A DNA stretch of 64,000 nucleotides from an uncultured Microbacteriaceae bacterium. GTDB lineage: Bacteria > Actinomycetota > Actinomycetes > Actinomycetales > Microbacteriaceae. The notes under the pieces are model-generated. The model did not search any database, was not told the origin of the DNA, and saw only the letters and a list, made by a program, of their open reading frames with translations. Location of the stretch: NCBI GenBank assembly GCA_947487835.1, contig CANKXX010000002.1:558001-622000 (forward strand), in the 5' to 3' direction. Shown here piece by piece: positions 10,728 to 20,531 of the stretch (positions are counted from its first letter, which is position 1; every line of letters begins with the position of its first letter). A program made the position numbers and the translations under genes.

Positions 10728-11057
10728 ATGGTCACAACGCTTGCACCCGAACGATTCGACGAGATCGAGGAGGCGCTGAAGGACGTCGTCGACCCCGAGC
10801 TCGGCGTCAACATCGTCGACCTCGGCCTCATCTACGACCTGGGCTGGGACGACGAGAACGACGCCCTCGTGATCGGCATGACCCTCACGTCCGCCGGCTG
10901 CCCGCTCACCGACGTGATCGAGGAGCAGACCGCCGAGGCGCTCGACGGGCACGTCGAGGCGTTCCGCATCAACTGGGTGTGGATGCCGCCGTGGGGCCCC
11001 GAGCGGATCACGGACGACGGGCGCGACATGATGCGCGCCCTCGGCTTCGCGATGTAG
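10728..11057 (+). CDS. DUF59 (MIP18/SufT-like) Fe-S maturation protein
   Basis: A 109-residue protein of the MIP18/DUF59 family, which helps deliver Fe-S clusters to target proteins. Hallmarks are VVDPELGVNIVDLGLIYD near residue 20 and the cysteine in LTSAGCPLTD near residue 64. It ends the suf operon, starting 10 bp after sufC behind an AGGAGG site. In many actinobacteria sufS and sufU lie between sufC and this gene; here they are absent. SufT is a fair name by position, but function is inferred. Confidence 0.88.
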   Translation: MVTTLAPERFDEIEEALKDVVDPELGVNIVDLGLIYDLGWDDENDALVIGMTLTSAGCPLTDVIEEQTAEALDGHVEAFRINWVWMPPWGPERITDDGRDMMRALGFAM

Positions 11058-11079
11058 CCACAGCACCGACGCACCGACC

Positions 11080-11114
11080 GAAGCGGCCGGCCCCGACACG
11101 GGGTCGGCCGCTTC
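11080..11114 (+). terminator. Terminator hairpin of the suf operon
   Basis: A 15-bp stem (GAAGCGGCCGGCCCC with GGGGTCGGCCGCTTC, one G-T wobble) and 5-nt loop, 22 bp after the DUF59 stop. It lacks a long T-run, as is common in high-GC actinobacteria. Confidence 0.75.
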
Positions 11115-11168
11115 GTGCATCCCGGTGAGGCCAGGCGCAGCGGGATCGTTCGCCATCCCGGCTGAAAA

Positions 11169-11212
11169 CGCGACACGCCGCGATCCGGGCTGTCCGGATG
11201 CGGCGTGTCGCG
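11169..11212 (-). terminator. Long hairpin, probable bioY terminator, with a repeat-B-like core
   Basis: Arms CGCGACACGCCGC (11169-11181) and GCGGCGTGTCGCG (11200-11212) are perfectly complementary, and an inner ATCCGG/CCGGAT stem continues after a single bulge. On the minus strand it is followed by TTTT, as expected for a terminator 49 bp after the bioY stop. The CGACACGCCG core is the same as in family B repeats, and CTGAATTCAG follows at 11220-11229. Confidence 0.7.
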
Positions 11213-11260
11213 GCTGGTCCTGAATTCAGGACCGCGGGGCTGTACTACTCGGGTGCTGCG

Positions 11261-11884
11261 TTACTCAGCGGCGCTGGAGCGGCGGTCGGAGCGACCGAGC
11301 GCCTTCCAGGCGAACGGCAGCAGGCCGGCGGCGAGCAGGGCCTTGAGGGCGTCGCCCACGACGAAGGGGAGCAGGCCGCCGGCGATGGTGGTGCCGAGCA
11401 CGTCCGGCACGCCCATCGCGCCCAGCGTGACCGCGAGCCAGGGCAGGCCGAACGCGTAGATGGTGACGGTGCCGGCGGCGAACGTGGCGAGGGTGCCGAG
11501 CACGCGTCGGTCCCAGGCGCGCTGCGCCAGCCATCCGCTCACCGCGGCTGCGGCGATGAAGCCGACGATGTAGCCGCCGGTGGTGCCGCCGAGAACCGCG
11601 AGGCCCGAGGACCCATCGGTGTAGACCGGTAGGCCCACCAGGCCGAGGAGCGCATAGAGCACCATCGACAGGGCGCCGCGCGAGGCGCCGAGGGTGGTGC
11701 CGACGAGGAGCACGGCGAACGTCTGGCCGCTGATCGGCACGGGCCACATGGGCACGTAGAGCTGGGCCGCGGCGGCGACGAGGGCGGCGCCCGTGGCAAC
11801 GAGCACGACGTCCGTGGCAAGCGAGCGCGGGAGCACCCGGTCGGCGATGGTGGGGCGGCCGACGGCCAGCGACAGGTTCGACAT
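11261..11884 (-). CDS. bioY: Biotin transporter BioY (ECF S component)
   Basis: Membrane substrate-binding subunit for biotin uptake, working alone or with an ECF energising module. The 207-residue length with six hydrophobic segments is typical. Family features include VPMWPVPISGQTFAVLLVG near residue 44, the GASRGALSMVLYALLGLVGLP segment, and GGTTGGYIVGF. ATG 11884 is supported by a strong AAGGAGA site; a far longer upstream frame is a shadow of the divergent ABC-F gene. No ecfT or ecfA genes are adjacent. Confidence 0.92.
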   Translation of the reverse strand: MSNLSLAVGRPTIADRVLPRSLATDVVLVATGAALVAAAAQLYVPMWPVPISGQTFAVLLVGTTLGASRGALSMVLYALLGLVGLPVYTDGSSGLAVLGGTTGGYIVGFIAAAAVSGWLAQRAWDRRVLGTLATFAAGTVTIYAFGLPWLAVTLGAMGVPDVLGTTIAGGLLPFVVGDALKALLAAGLLPFAWKALGRSDRRSSAAE

Positions 11885-11962
11885 TCGGTATCTCCTTCGA
11901 GTGGCCGGGGAATTCGCCCAGGCAGCACGATTTATACTATTTGGTCGATCCCCCTCCTCCCT

Positions 11963-11978
11963 GTTGTCGGTAGACAAC
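11963..11978. promoter_or_regulatory. Perfect palindrome GTTGTC-N4-GACAAC in the bioY/ABC-F gap
   Basis: A 16-bp perfect inverted repeat with GGTA centre lies 12 bp before the ABC-F ATG and about 80 bp before bioY. An AT-rich patch TTTATACTAT (11933-11942) nearby could supply -10 elements to either strand. The shape suits a GntR- or TetR-type dimer. Biotin control is plausible because of bioY, but no known BirA, BioQ or BioR consensus was recognised. Confidence 0.5.
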
Positions 11979-11989
11979 CAAAGAATTGG

Positions 11990-13597
<1,608 letters not shown>

Positions 13598-13635
13598 CGC
13601 GGGGCACGCCTGCGCCGCGGTCCCTGCCGGGTCTT

Positions 13636-13749
13636 GACGCAATTCAGCACTCGAGCCGCGACACGCCGAGCGACGGGCTTTCTGCATCGGCGTGTCGGGC
13701 TGGATCTGCTGAATTGCGATGGGTGCAGCAGGCGATCTGCTGAATTGCG
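13636..13749. repeat. Family B repeat, copy 2
   Basis: Left arm GACGCAATTCAGCA (13636-13649), core arms CGACACGCCGA (13660-13670) and TCGGCGTGTCG (13687-13697), right arm GATCTGCTGAATTGCG (about 13703-13718). After a 14-bp gap comes an extra half-site GATCTGCTGAATTGCG (about 13734-13749). It lies between the convergent ABC-F and SURF1 genes. Nothing else is seen in 13598-13796. Confidence 0.87.
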
Positions 13750-13796
13750 CACGGCAGCGGACCCGTCACGCCGATCGGACCGATGAGACGGCCCGC

Positions 13797-14633
13797 TCAG
13801 CGGTCGAGGATGCTGTCCTCGATGTCCGCGTCAGACGGGGTGCGGGCCGCGCGGCGGCGCTCCCGCTCTCGGGCGCGCTCCTGCTCCTGCGGGTCGTCCG
13901 CGTTCCAGATGCGGTACTCGTTGCGGATCGCGTAGCCCAGGCCCACGAAGCCGAGCACGCCGAAGGCGATCCACTGCAGCGCGTAGGAGAGGTGGGAGCC
14001 CTCGTCCTCGGACGGGCGCGGGGCGGCGATGGGGCGCGTCGACGGGGCAGGATCCTCGGACGCCATGAGCCCGTACGCGCCCGTGTAGGTGGGAGCGCCG
14101 ACCCGGTCGGCGATGTCCGGCAGGTGCACGGTCGCGATCTGGCCCTCGCCCGCGCTGCGCCCGGGGATGATCGGCTCGCCGGCCTTGAGGCGCGCGACCA
14201 CCGTGACCTCGCCGCTGGGCGGCTCGGGCACGTCGTCCGGCAGGTCCTGCTCGTTGCCCACCGAGAGCCAGCCGCGGTCCACGACGAAGATCGTGCCGTC
14301 GTCGAGCTGCAGCGGGGTCAGCACCTCGAAGCCCGGGCGGCCGTTCAGCGGCCGGTTCCGGGCGAGCAGTTGCTCGTCCTCGAGGTAGCGCCCGCGCAGC
14401 GTCACCGGCGTCCACTTCTGGCCCTCCTCGAACGCGTCGAGGCCGGTCAGCGCCTGCTCGAGCGGCACCGGCTCCCGGTCCCAGTTCGCGACGATGCGGT
14501 TGATCTCCGTCACCGCCTCCTCGCGGCGATGGAACTGCCAGTTGCTGAGCAGGCCGCAGGCGACCGCGAACAGGACGGTCACCGCAAGGTAGCCCGCCCA
14601 CCGGCGGTGGAAGACGAAGCGCCAGTTCTTCAC
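13797..14633 (-). CDS. SURF1 family cytochrome oxidase assembly protein
   Basis: A 278-residue membrane protein of the SURF1/Shy1 family, which assists insertion of heme A into cytochrome c oxidase. It has the family layout of two membrane helices (about residues 13-32 and 216-236) flanking a large outer domain. Motifs include WQFHRREE, GRYLEDEQLLARNRPLNGRPGF (split here as key residues R-NR-L-GRPGFEVLTPL) and VDRGWLSVG. It overlaps the upstream small gene by 4 bp. Its presence fits ctaA and ctaB in the same window. Confidence 0.9.
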   Translation of the reverse strand: MKNWRFVFHRRWAGYLAVTVLFAVACGLLSNWQFHRREEAVTEINRIVANWDREPVPLEQALTGLDAFEEGQKWTPVTLRGRYLEDEQLLARNRPLNGRPGFEVLTPLQLDDGTIFVVDRGWLSVGNEQDLPDDVPEPPSGEVTVVARLKAGEPIIPGRSAGEGQIATVHLPDIADRVGAPTYTGAYGLMASEDPAPSTRPIAAPRPSEDEGSHLSYALQWIAFGVLGFVGLGYAIRNEYRIWNADDPQEQERARERERRRAARTPSDADIEDSILDR

Positions 14634-14950
14634 GCCGACGCCCCCTCGCCGCGATCGGTCTCGCCGGGAAAGCTGTCGATGACGCTCGCGGCCCTCGAGC
14701 CCCCTATCGCGCTGTCGCCGATTGTGCTGTCGGTGGTCGCCGCATCGGCGGCGACCACCCGAAGCGGGAACTCACGCGCCGCGAGGAACTCACGCAGGTA
14801 CTCGACGTGCTCGCCGCAGGCGAGCCAGACCTTCACCCGGTCCTCGGTGTGGATCTTCGGGTTGCGCCACTCGACTCGCCAGGTCGCGCGCTCCAGGCAA
14901 CCGGCGCGCGAACAGGTCAGTCGCTCGGGTGCCTGGCCGGCACCGATCAC
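14630..14950 (-). CDS. Small conserved protein with a zinc-ribbon-like Cys pattern
   Basis: A 106-residue soluble protein. The N-terminal half has CSRAGC (residues 13-18) and CGEH near residue 44, spaced like a small metal-binding knuckle, plus a WRNPKIHTEDR segment. The C-terminal half is low-complexity. Similar small proteins in Microbacteriaceae have sometimes been labelled acetone carboxylase, which this sequence does not support. The GTG start overlaps the upstream DUF3099 stop (GTGA) and its end overlaps SURF1, so it belongs to a three-gene operon. Confidence 0.75.
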   Translation of the reverse strand: MIGAGQAPERLTCSRAGCLERATWRVEWRNPKIHTEDRVKVWLACGEHVEYLREFLAAREFPLRVVAADAATTDSTIGDSAIGGSRAASVIDSFPGETDRGEGASA

Positions 14951-15528
14951 GCCTGACCCTCGGTGGGACGGTCGGCGGGCCGCTCGGGCCCAGAGGTGAA
15001 CGGCGCAGAGGTGAACGGCGCCGAGGGGAACGGCGCGGAACGGAACGGCTCGGAATGGAACGGCTCGGAGGAGGACGGCTCGTACGGGAAGGCGCGGCCG
15101 CCCTGCGGGGACTCGGAGGGGAAGTGCCAGCCGCGGGCCTGGTCGTCCGCCTGCGCCGCGCCATGGTCACCCGACGCAGTACCGGACGCGGGGAACGACT
15201 GCGCGCGCGGACGTGGGAACGGCTGCTCCTCGGCGGCCGGCACGACGATCGGCGCCTGCGGGTTGCGCACCATGATCTCGCGCCCGGTGGGGGCCTCGAC
15301 GGCACCACGGGTCGGCGTGCCGACATTCGCGAGCACGACCGCGATGTAGGGAAGCACGATGGCCCCGATCCCCATGACGACGAGCCACCAGCCCTGTACG
15401 AACAGCAGACTCAGGATGCAGACCATCCTGATCCCCATCGCAAGGGAGTACTTGATCATGCGCGCCCGGCGGTCCTCTTCTGGTGACCGGGGGAGCGAGG
15501 TGATCGACTGGTTCTTCACAGTGTCCAC
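14947..15528 (-). CDS. DUF3099 membrane protein
   Basis: A short actinobacterial family of unknown function. The N-terminus has the typical ITSLPRSPEEDRRARMIKYS segment followed by two membrane helices (about residues 28-70). The C-terminal 110 residues are hydrophilic, ending in repeated SEPFHSEPFRSAPF-like units encoded by near-identical short direct repeats (about 14990-15060). GTG 15528 is chosen; TTG 15564 would add 12 residues and GTG 15519 would remove three. It is the first gene of the operon with the small Cys protein and SURF1. Confidence 0.78.
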   Translation of the reverse strand: MDTVKNQSITSLPRSPEEDRRARMIKYSLAMGIRMVCILSLLFVQGWWLVVMGIGAIVLPYIAVVLANVGTPTRGAVEAPTGREIMVRNPQAPIVVPAAEEQPFPRPRAQSFPASGTASGDHGAAQADDQARGWHFPSESPQGGRAFPYEPSSSEPFHSEPFRSAPFPSAPFTSAPFTSGPERPADRPTEGQA

Positions 15529-15633
15529 GCCGTCTCGCAGGGGGTACTGGCCCTGTCTCCTCAAGCCTACGACTAGGCTGACTTTCGGCTCTCAGGAGCC
15601 TCACATGCCGTTGCGCCCAAGGAGAACACGCAC

Positions 15634-16344
15634 ATGACGACACCCCGGACCGTCCTCGTCACCGGCGGAAATCGGGGGATCGGCTACGCGATAGCCGAGC
15701 GCTTCGTGGCCGCCGGTCACCGGGTGGCCGTGACGGCGCGCTCGGGCGAGGGGCCGGAGGGGAGCCTGACGGTCCGCGCCGATGTCACGGACTCCGCGTC
15801 GGTCGACCGGGCGTTCGGCGAGGTCGAGGCGGCGCTCGGGCCGGTCGAGGTGCTGATCGCCAACGCGGGCATCACCCGCGACACCCTCGTGCTGCGGATG
15901 ACCGAGGAGGACTTCACGTCCGTCCTCGACACCAACCTGAGCGGCGCCTTCCGCGTCGTCAAGCGCGCCTCGAAGGGCATGCTCAAGGCCCGCTTCGGCC
16001 GCATCGTGCTCGTCTCCAGCGTCGTCGGGCTCTACGGCTCGGCCGGCCAGGTCAACTACGCCGCGTCGAAGAGCGGGCTCATCGGTCTCGCCCGATCGCT
16101 CACCCGCGAGCTCGGCGCCCGCGGCATCACGGCCAACGTGGTCGCCCCCGGCTTCATCGAGACCGACATGACCGCCGAGCTGCCCGAGGCTACGCAGGCG
16201 GAGTACCGGAAGGCCATCCCGGCGGGGCGCTACGGTACGGCCGACGAGGTGGCGCAGGTCATCGAGTGGCTGTCCGGGGACGCCGCGGCGTACGTCTCCG
16301 GCGCCGTCATCCCCGTGGATGGCGGCCTCGGCATGGGTCACTAG
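15634..16344 (+). CDS. fabG: FabG-type 3-oxoacyl-[ACP] reductase (SDR family)
   Basis: A 236-residue short-chain dehydrogenase/reductase. It has the NAD(P)-binding TGGNRGIG near residue 10, NAG in IANAGITRD, and the catalytic triad SSVVGLYGSAGQVNYAASKS (Ser, Tyr and Lys four apart). The FabG-like ending GAVIPVDGGLGMGH supports reduction of 3-oxoacyl-ACP in fatty-acid synthesis. In mycobacteria the similar FabG1 pairs with InhA, but no enoyl reductase is adjacent here. A good AAGGAG precedes the ATG. The next gene begins 11 bp downstream. Confidence 0.85.
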   Translation: MTTPRTVLVTGGNRGIGYAIAERFVAAGHRVAVTARSGEGPEGSLTVRADVTDSASVDRAFGEVEAALGPVEVLIANAGITRDTLVLRMTEEDFTSVLDTNLSGAFRVVKRASKGMLKARFGRIVLVSSVVGLYGSAGQVNYAASKSGLIGLARSLTRELGARGITANVVAPGFIETDMTAELPEATQAEYRKAIPAGRYGTADEVAQVIEWLSGDAAAYVSGAVIPVDGGLGMGH

Positions 16345-16355
16345 CGGGCCCGCCC

Positions 16356-17267
16356 GTGTCGACCACCTGGGAACAGGCGGTGGACGACCTCGCCTCGGCC
16401 TGGTCGATCGGCCCGCACACGCTGCACCGGCTGGGTGCCAGCCAGAACCACGCCTTCCGGGTGGATGCGGCGGGGGAGAACTCTTACCTGCTGCGCATGC
16501 ACGTGTCGCACCGCACCGCGGAGCAGATCGACGCCGAGCTCGCCTGGCTCGAGCTCCTCGCGGCCGACGGCGACGTCGTCGTGCCGTCGCCCGTGCGCAC
16601 GAGCAGCGGGGCGTGGACGAGCGAGTCGATGCTCGACGGCCGCCTGCGCCGGCTGTCCCTGCTGCAGTGGATCGACGGCACCATGCTCAGCGCGCTGCCG
16701 CCGCACGCCGACGTGACGCCCTTCGCGCGCTCGCTGGCCGCGCTGCACCTCCGCGGTCAGCGGGAGGACGCGCGCGACCTCGGCCGCCGTCGCCGCCGTT
16801 ACGACGCGGAGTACGCCCGGGCGCGCATGGCCCTCGTCCAGGCCAGCCGGTCCTTCGAGCTCGACCGCGGCACGACCCAGGCGGACCTGGAGCACGGGAT
16901 GCGCGCGCTGGAGGCCGTGCTCGCGACCGCCGACGAGCCGATCATGATCCACGGCGACTACCACCCGGGCAACCTCGTGCTCACCGGCGACCGTCCCGCC
17001 GTCATCGACTTCGACCGCGCGGGGCTCGGCCCGGCCGCGCTGGACGTGGCGAGCGCCATCCTCTACCTGCTGCCCCGCCAGCGGGTGCGCTTCCACGCGG
17101 CGTACGCGGACGCCGGCGGGCCGGCCCGGGTCGAGCCCGGGACGTTCGGGGCGTACCTCTTCTTCGCCTACCTGGACAACGTCGCGCACCTGTCGAAGGT
17201 CGCGACCGAGTCCGCGGGCATGCCGGGCAACATCGCCCAGCTCGCCGCTTTCGGCCGGGCGCTCTGA
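16356..17267 (+). CDS. APH-family phosphotransferase (aminoglycoside/homoserine kinase-like)
   Basis: A 303-residue kinase-like protein of the APH superfamily. The catalytic loop and metal-binding site are IMIHGDYHPGNLVL and AVIDFDRAGLGPAALDVAS. The N-terminal lobe (SQNHAFRVDAAGENSYLLRMH) supplies the nucleotide-binding strands. The substrate is unknown; many such proteins act on small metabolites and are not resistance enzymes. GTG 16356 lies 11 bp after fabG, suggesting cotranscription. It is convergent with serB. Confidence 0.82.
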   Translation: MSTTWEQAVDDLASAWSIGPHTLHRLGASQNHAFRVDAAGENSYLLRMHVSHRTAEQIDAELAWLELLAADGDVVVPSPVRTSSGAWTSESMLDGRLRRLSLLQWIDGTMLSALPPHADVTPFARSLAALHLRGQREDARDLGRRRRRYDAEYARARMALVQASRSFELDRGTTQADLEHGMRALEAVLATADEPIMIHGDYHPGNLVLTGDRPAVIDFDRAGLGPAALDVASAILYLLPRQRVRFHAAYADAGGPARVEPGTFGAYLFFAYLDNVAHLSKVATESAGMPGNIAQLAAFGRAL

Positions 17268-17281
17268 CGGGAGACGTCGCG

Positions 17282-17304
17282 GCCCTTCGACTGGCTCAGG
17301 GACC
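17282..17304 (-). repeat. Family A repeat, degenerate single copy
   Basis: CCCTTCGACTGGCTCAGGGA with ACCG, followed by a partial copy GCTCAGGGACCG (17315-17326). It lies between the convergent kinase and serB genes, in the opposite reading direction to the 5164 array. Confidence 0.75.
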
Positions 17305-17342
17305 GTGGGGTAGCTCAGGGACCGTGCGACCGTGGGGATGGT

Positions 17343-18014
17343 TCAGCCGCGGAGGCCGAGGAGCGGGAGCACCTGGCTCAGGTCGCACTCGTCGATCACC
17401 ACGTCGGCGTGCGCGCGTACGAGCGGCTTTGCGTTGAAAGCGACCGAGAGGCCGGCCGCGTCCATCATCCGGAGGTCGTTGGCACCGTCGCCCACCGCGA
17501 CGACGCGGTCGTGCGGCACACCGCAGGCGGCAGCCCACTCCTCGAGCGCGTGCCGCTTTCCCGGCGCATCGATGATGGGGCCGACGAGCCCGCCGGTCAG
17601 CCGGCCGTCGACGACCTCGAGCCGGTTGGCCCGCCAGTAGTCGAGCCTCAGCTCCTCGGCGAACGGATCGAGCACCTCGTGGAACCCGCCGGACACCACG
17701 GCGACCCGCGAGCCGGTGTCGTGCAGCACCTCGATGAGACGACGGGCGCCGGGCGTCAGCCGCACATGCTCGGCGACCTCGTCGAACGCGGCGATCGGCA
17801 GCCCGGCGAGCGTGCGGACGCGTTCCCGCAGGCTGTGCTCGAAGTCGAGCTCGCCGGCCATCGCGCGCTCGGTCACCGCCGCGACCGCGGCAAGGCTGCC
17901 CGCCGCGTCGGCGAGGAGCTCGATGACCTCGTTCTCGATGAGGGTCGAGTCGACGTCCATCACCACGAGGAACTGCGTGTCGGCACCGGAAGTCGTTCCA
18001 GTGCCGATGCTCAT
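17343..18014 (-). CDS. serB: Phosphoserine phosphatase
   Basis: HAD-family hydrolase that removes phosphate from phosphoserine in the last step of serine synthesis. It has 223 residues. Motif [17 protein letters not shown] carries the nucleophilic Asp, motif II is VSGGF, and motif IV is [13 protein letters not shown]. No N-terminal ACT domain is present, so this is the short form. The ATG overlaps the glgC stop (ATGA), suggesting coupling with glgC on the minus strand. Confidence 0.92.
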   Translation of the reverse strand: MSIGTGTTSGADTQFLVVMDVDSTLIENEVIELLADAAGSLAAVAAVTERAMAGELDFEHSLRERVRTLAGLPIAAFDEVAEHVRLTPGARRLIEVLHDTGSRVAVVSGGFHEVLDPFAEELRLDYWRANRLEVVDGRLTGGLVGPIIDAPGKRHALEEWAAACGVPHDRVVAVGDGANDLRMMDAAGLSVAFNAKPLVRAHADVVIDECDLSQVLPLLGLRG

Positions 18015-19252
18015 GGGACTACGCGCTCGCCCTTTCCGACGACAGTGATGCCGCTCTCCGTCACGACGTAGCCGCGGGCCCGGTCGTGATCGTGGTCGAC
18101 GCCGACGGATGCGCCGGCTTCGACGACCACGTCCTTGTCGAGGATAGCGCGCACCACGGTGGCGTTCGGCGACACCCGCACCTTGTCGAAGACGATGGAG
18201 TTGACGACACGCGCGGCCGACTCGACGGTCACCCAGGGCCCGAGCACGCTCCGCTCGATGTGGGCGCCCGAGAACAGGGAGCCGAGCGACACGATCGAGT
18301 CGATGAGCGTTCCCGTGTTGCCGTGGGCGTCGCGCACGAACTTGGCGGGCGGCGCGTTGAGCTGCTGGCTGAAGATCGGCCAGTGCTGGTTGTACAGGTT
18401 GAACACCGGAAGGGCCGCGATGAGGTCCTGGTGCGCGTCGTAGAAGGACTCGATCGTCCCGACGTCGCGCCAGTAGTAGCGGTCGCGGTCGGTCGCGCCG
18501 GGCACCTCGTTGCGGTTGAGGTCGTAGACGCCCGCGTTGCCCTGGTTCACGAACCACGGCACGATGTCGCCGCCCATGTCGTGCTTGGAGTCCGGCAGGT
18601 CGCCGTCCCGGATGACCGCGTCGATGAGCTGGTCAGCGTCGAAGACGTAGTTGCCCATGGAGGCGAGCACCTCGTTCGGCGAGTCGTCGAGGCCGACCGG
18701 GTTCTTCGGCTTCTCGAGGAACGCGCGGATCTTCGTCGGGTTGCTCGGCTCGACGTCGATGACGCCGAACTGGTCCGCGAGCGAGATGGGCTGGCGGATG
18801 GCCGCGACGGTGGCGCCGAGTCCGGACGCGATGTGCGCGTCGATCATCTGGCTGAAGTCCATGCGGTACACGTGATCCGCGCCGACCACGACGACGATGT
18901 CGGGCTTCTCGTCACGGATGAGGTTGAGGCTCTGCAGAATGGCGTCGGCCGATCCGCTGAACCAGCGCTTGCCCAGCCGCTGCTGCGCGGGGACGGACGC
19001 GATGTAGGAGTTCAGCATCGTACTGAGACGCCACGTCTGCGACACGTGCCGGTCGAGGCTGTGCGACTTGTACTGGGTCAGCACGACGATCTGGTTCAGC
19101 CCGGAGTTGATCAGGTTCGAGAGGGCGAAGTCGATGAGCCGGTAGTGACCACCAAAGGGGACCGCGGGCTTCGCTCTGTCGGCGGTGAGCGGCATGAGGC
19201 GCTTGCCCTCCCCACCCGCGAGGACGATGGCGAAGATCTTCTTTGATGACAT
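18011..19252 (-). CDS. glgC: Glucose-1-phosphate adenylyltransferase
   Basis: Makes ADP-glucose from glucose-1-phosphate and ATP, the committed step of bacterial glycogen synthesis. It has 413 residues. The nucleotide-binding loop is [20 protein letters not shown] (from residue 12), and the C-terminal part has left-handed beta-helix repeats (about 290-400). It faces glgA across a 49-bp gap, so both genes probably share a control region. It overlaps serB by 4 bp. Confidence 0.95.
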   Translation of the reverse strand: MSSKKIFAIVLAGGEGKRLMPLTADRAKPAVPFGGHYRLIDFALSNLINSGLNQIVVLTQYKSHSLDRHVSQTWRLSTMLNSYIASVPAQQRLGKRWFSGSADAILQSLNLIRDEKPDIVVVVGADHVYRMDFSQMIDAHIASGLGATVAAIRQPISLADQFGVIDVEPSNPTKIRAFLEKPKNPVGLDDSPNEVLASMGNYVFDADQLIDAVIRDGDLPDSKHDMGGDIVPWFVNQGNAGVYDLNRNEVPGATDRDRYYWRDVGTIESFYDAHQDLIAALPVFNLYNQHWPIFSQQLNAPPAKFVRDAHGNTGTLIDSIVSLGSLFSGAHIERSVLGPWVTVESAARVVNSIVFDKVRVSPNATVVRAILDKDVVVEAGASVGVDHDHDRARGYVVTESGITVVGKGERVVP

Positions 19253-19301
19253 GGTGTTCAGCGTAGAGGCAGAGGGGGACCGCGTGCACTAGCGTTTCAG
19301 C

Positions 19302-20486
19302 GTGCGCGTAGATGTGATCACGAAAGAGTATCCGCCGGAGATCTACGGGGGCGCGGGCGTCCACGTCACCGAGCTGGTCAAGGCCCTGCGACGCGACATC
19401 GAGGTCGTGGTGCGGGCGTTCGGACAGCCGAGGGACGAGGCGGACACCTTCTCCTACGGGGTTCCGCAGGAGCTGTCCGGCGCGAACGCGACGCTGCAGA
19501 CCCTCGGCGTCGACCTGCAGATCGCCCAGGACGTGGCGGGCGCCGACATCGTGCACTCCCACACCTGGTACGCGAACGGGGCCGGGCACTACGCCAAGCT
19601 GCTGCACGGCGTGCCGCACGTCGTGACCGCGCACAGCCTGGAGCCGCTGCGCCCCTGGAAGGCGGAGCAGCTGGGCGGCGGCTACCGCGTGTCCAGCTGG
19701 ATCGAGCGCAACGCGTTCGCCGAGGCCGACGCGGTCATCGCCGTGAGCGACGGCATGCGCCGCGACATCCTGCGCTCCTACCCGTTCCTCGATGAGTCCC
19801 GGGTGTCCACGGTCTACAACGGCATCGACCTCGAGAAGTGGAAGCCGCTGCGTGACGAGGCGCTCGTCCGCTCGCTCGGCATCGACCCCGATCGGCCCTC
19901 CGTCGTCTTCGTCGGGCGCATCACCCGCCAGAAGGGGCTGCCCTACCTGCTCCGCGCGGCCCGGCTGCTGCCGAAGGACGTGCAGCTCGTGCTCGCGGCC
20001 GGCGCGCCGGACACCCCCGGCATCCTCGCCGAGGTCACGGAGGGCGTGCGCGCGCTCCAGGAGGAGCGCACCGGCGTCGTCTGGCTCGACCGGCTGCTGA
20101 GCCTGGAGGAGCTGTCGGCCGCGCTGACGGCGGCCACCGTGTTCGTCTGCCCCTCGGTGTACGAGCCGCTCGGCATCGTGAACCTCGAGGCGATGGCCTG
20201 CGGCGCCGCCGTCGTGGGCACCGCGACCGGCGGGATCCCGGAGGTCATCGTCGACGGCGAGACAGGCCGCCTCGTGCCCATCGAGCAGGCCGACGACGGT
20301 ACCGGCACGCCGCTCGACCCCGAGCGCTTCGTGAAGGACCTCGCCGACACGCTCACCGAGGTGCTGAGCGACCCGCAGGCCGCCAACCGCATGGGTGAGG
20401 CGGGGCGCGCCCGGGCCGAGACGCACTTCAGCTGGGGCACCATCGCGGATCAGACGCAGGCGGTCTACCGGTCGCTCGCGTCGTAG
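19302..20486 (+). CDS. glgA: Glycogen synthase, actinobacterial GT4 type
   Basis: Transfers glucose from ADP-glucose to an acceptor. The 394-residue protein has the GT-B fold with KEYPPEIYGGAGVHVTEL at the N-terminus (acceptor and ADP contacts), GRITRQKGLPYLL at the C-domain start, and the GT4 EX7E pattern EPLGIVNLE. In mycobacteria this type (GlgM) can make maltose-1-phosphate from ADP-glucose and glucose-1-phosphate, which would feed GlgE. Which activity applies here is not decidable from sequence. GTG 19302 has no ribosome site and may be leaderless. Confidence 0.9.
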   Translation: MRVDVITKEYPPEIYGGAGVHVTELVKALRRDIEVVVRAFGQPRDEADTFSYGVPQELSGANATLQTLGVDLQIAQDVAGADIVHSHTWYANGAGHYAKLLHGVPHVVTAHSLEPLRPWKAEQLGGGYRVSSWIERNAFAEADAVIAVSDGMRRDILRSYPFLDESRVSTVYNGIDLEKWKPLRDEALVRSLGIDPDRPSVVFVGRITRQKGLPYLLRAARLLPKDVQLVLAAGAPDTPGILAEVTEGVRALQEERTGVVWLDRLLSLEELSAALTAATVFVCPSVYEPLGIVNLEAMACGAAVVGTATGGIPEVIVDGETGRLVPIEQADDGTGTPLDPERFVKDLADTLTEVLSDPQAANRMGEAGRARAETHFSWGTIADQTQAVYRSLAS

Positions 20487-20531
20487 CGTCCCGGGGCCAC
20501 CCGCGTCTGAGCGTCCCGGTAGGCTCGGACC

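Noticed and set aside
14630-14950. Acetone carboxylase fragment
   Set aside because: The protein is a complete small reading frame in an operon with no biotin- or acetone-carboxylase motifs.
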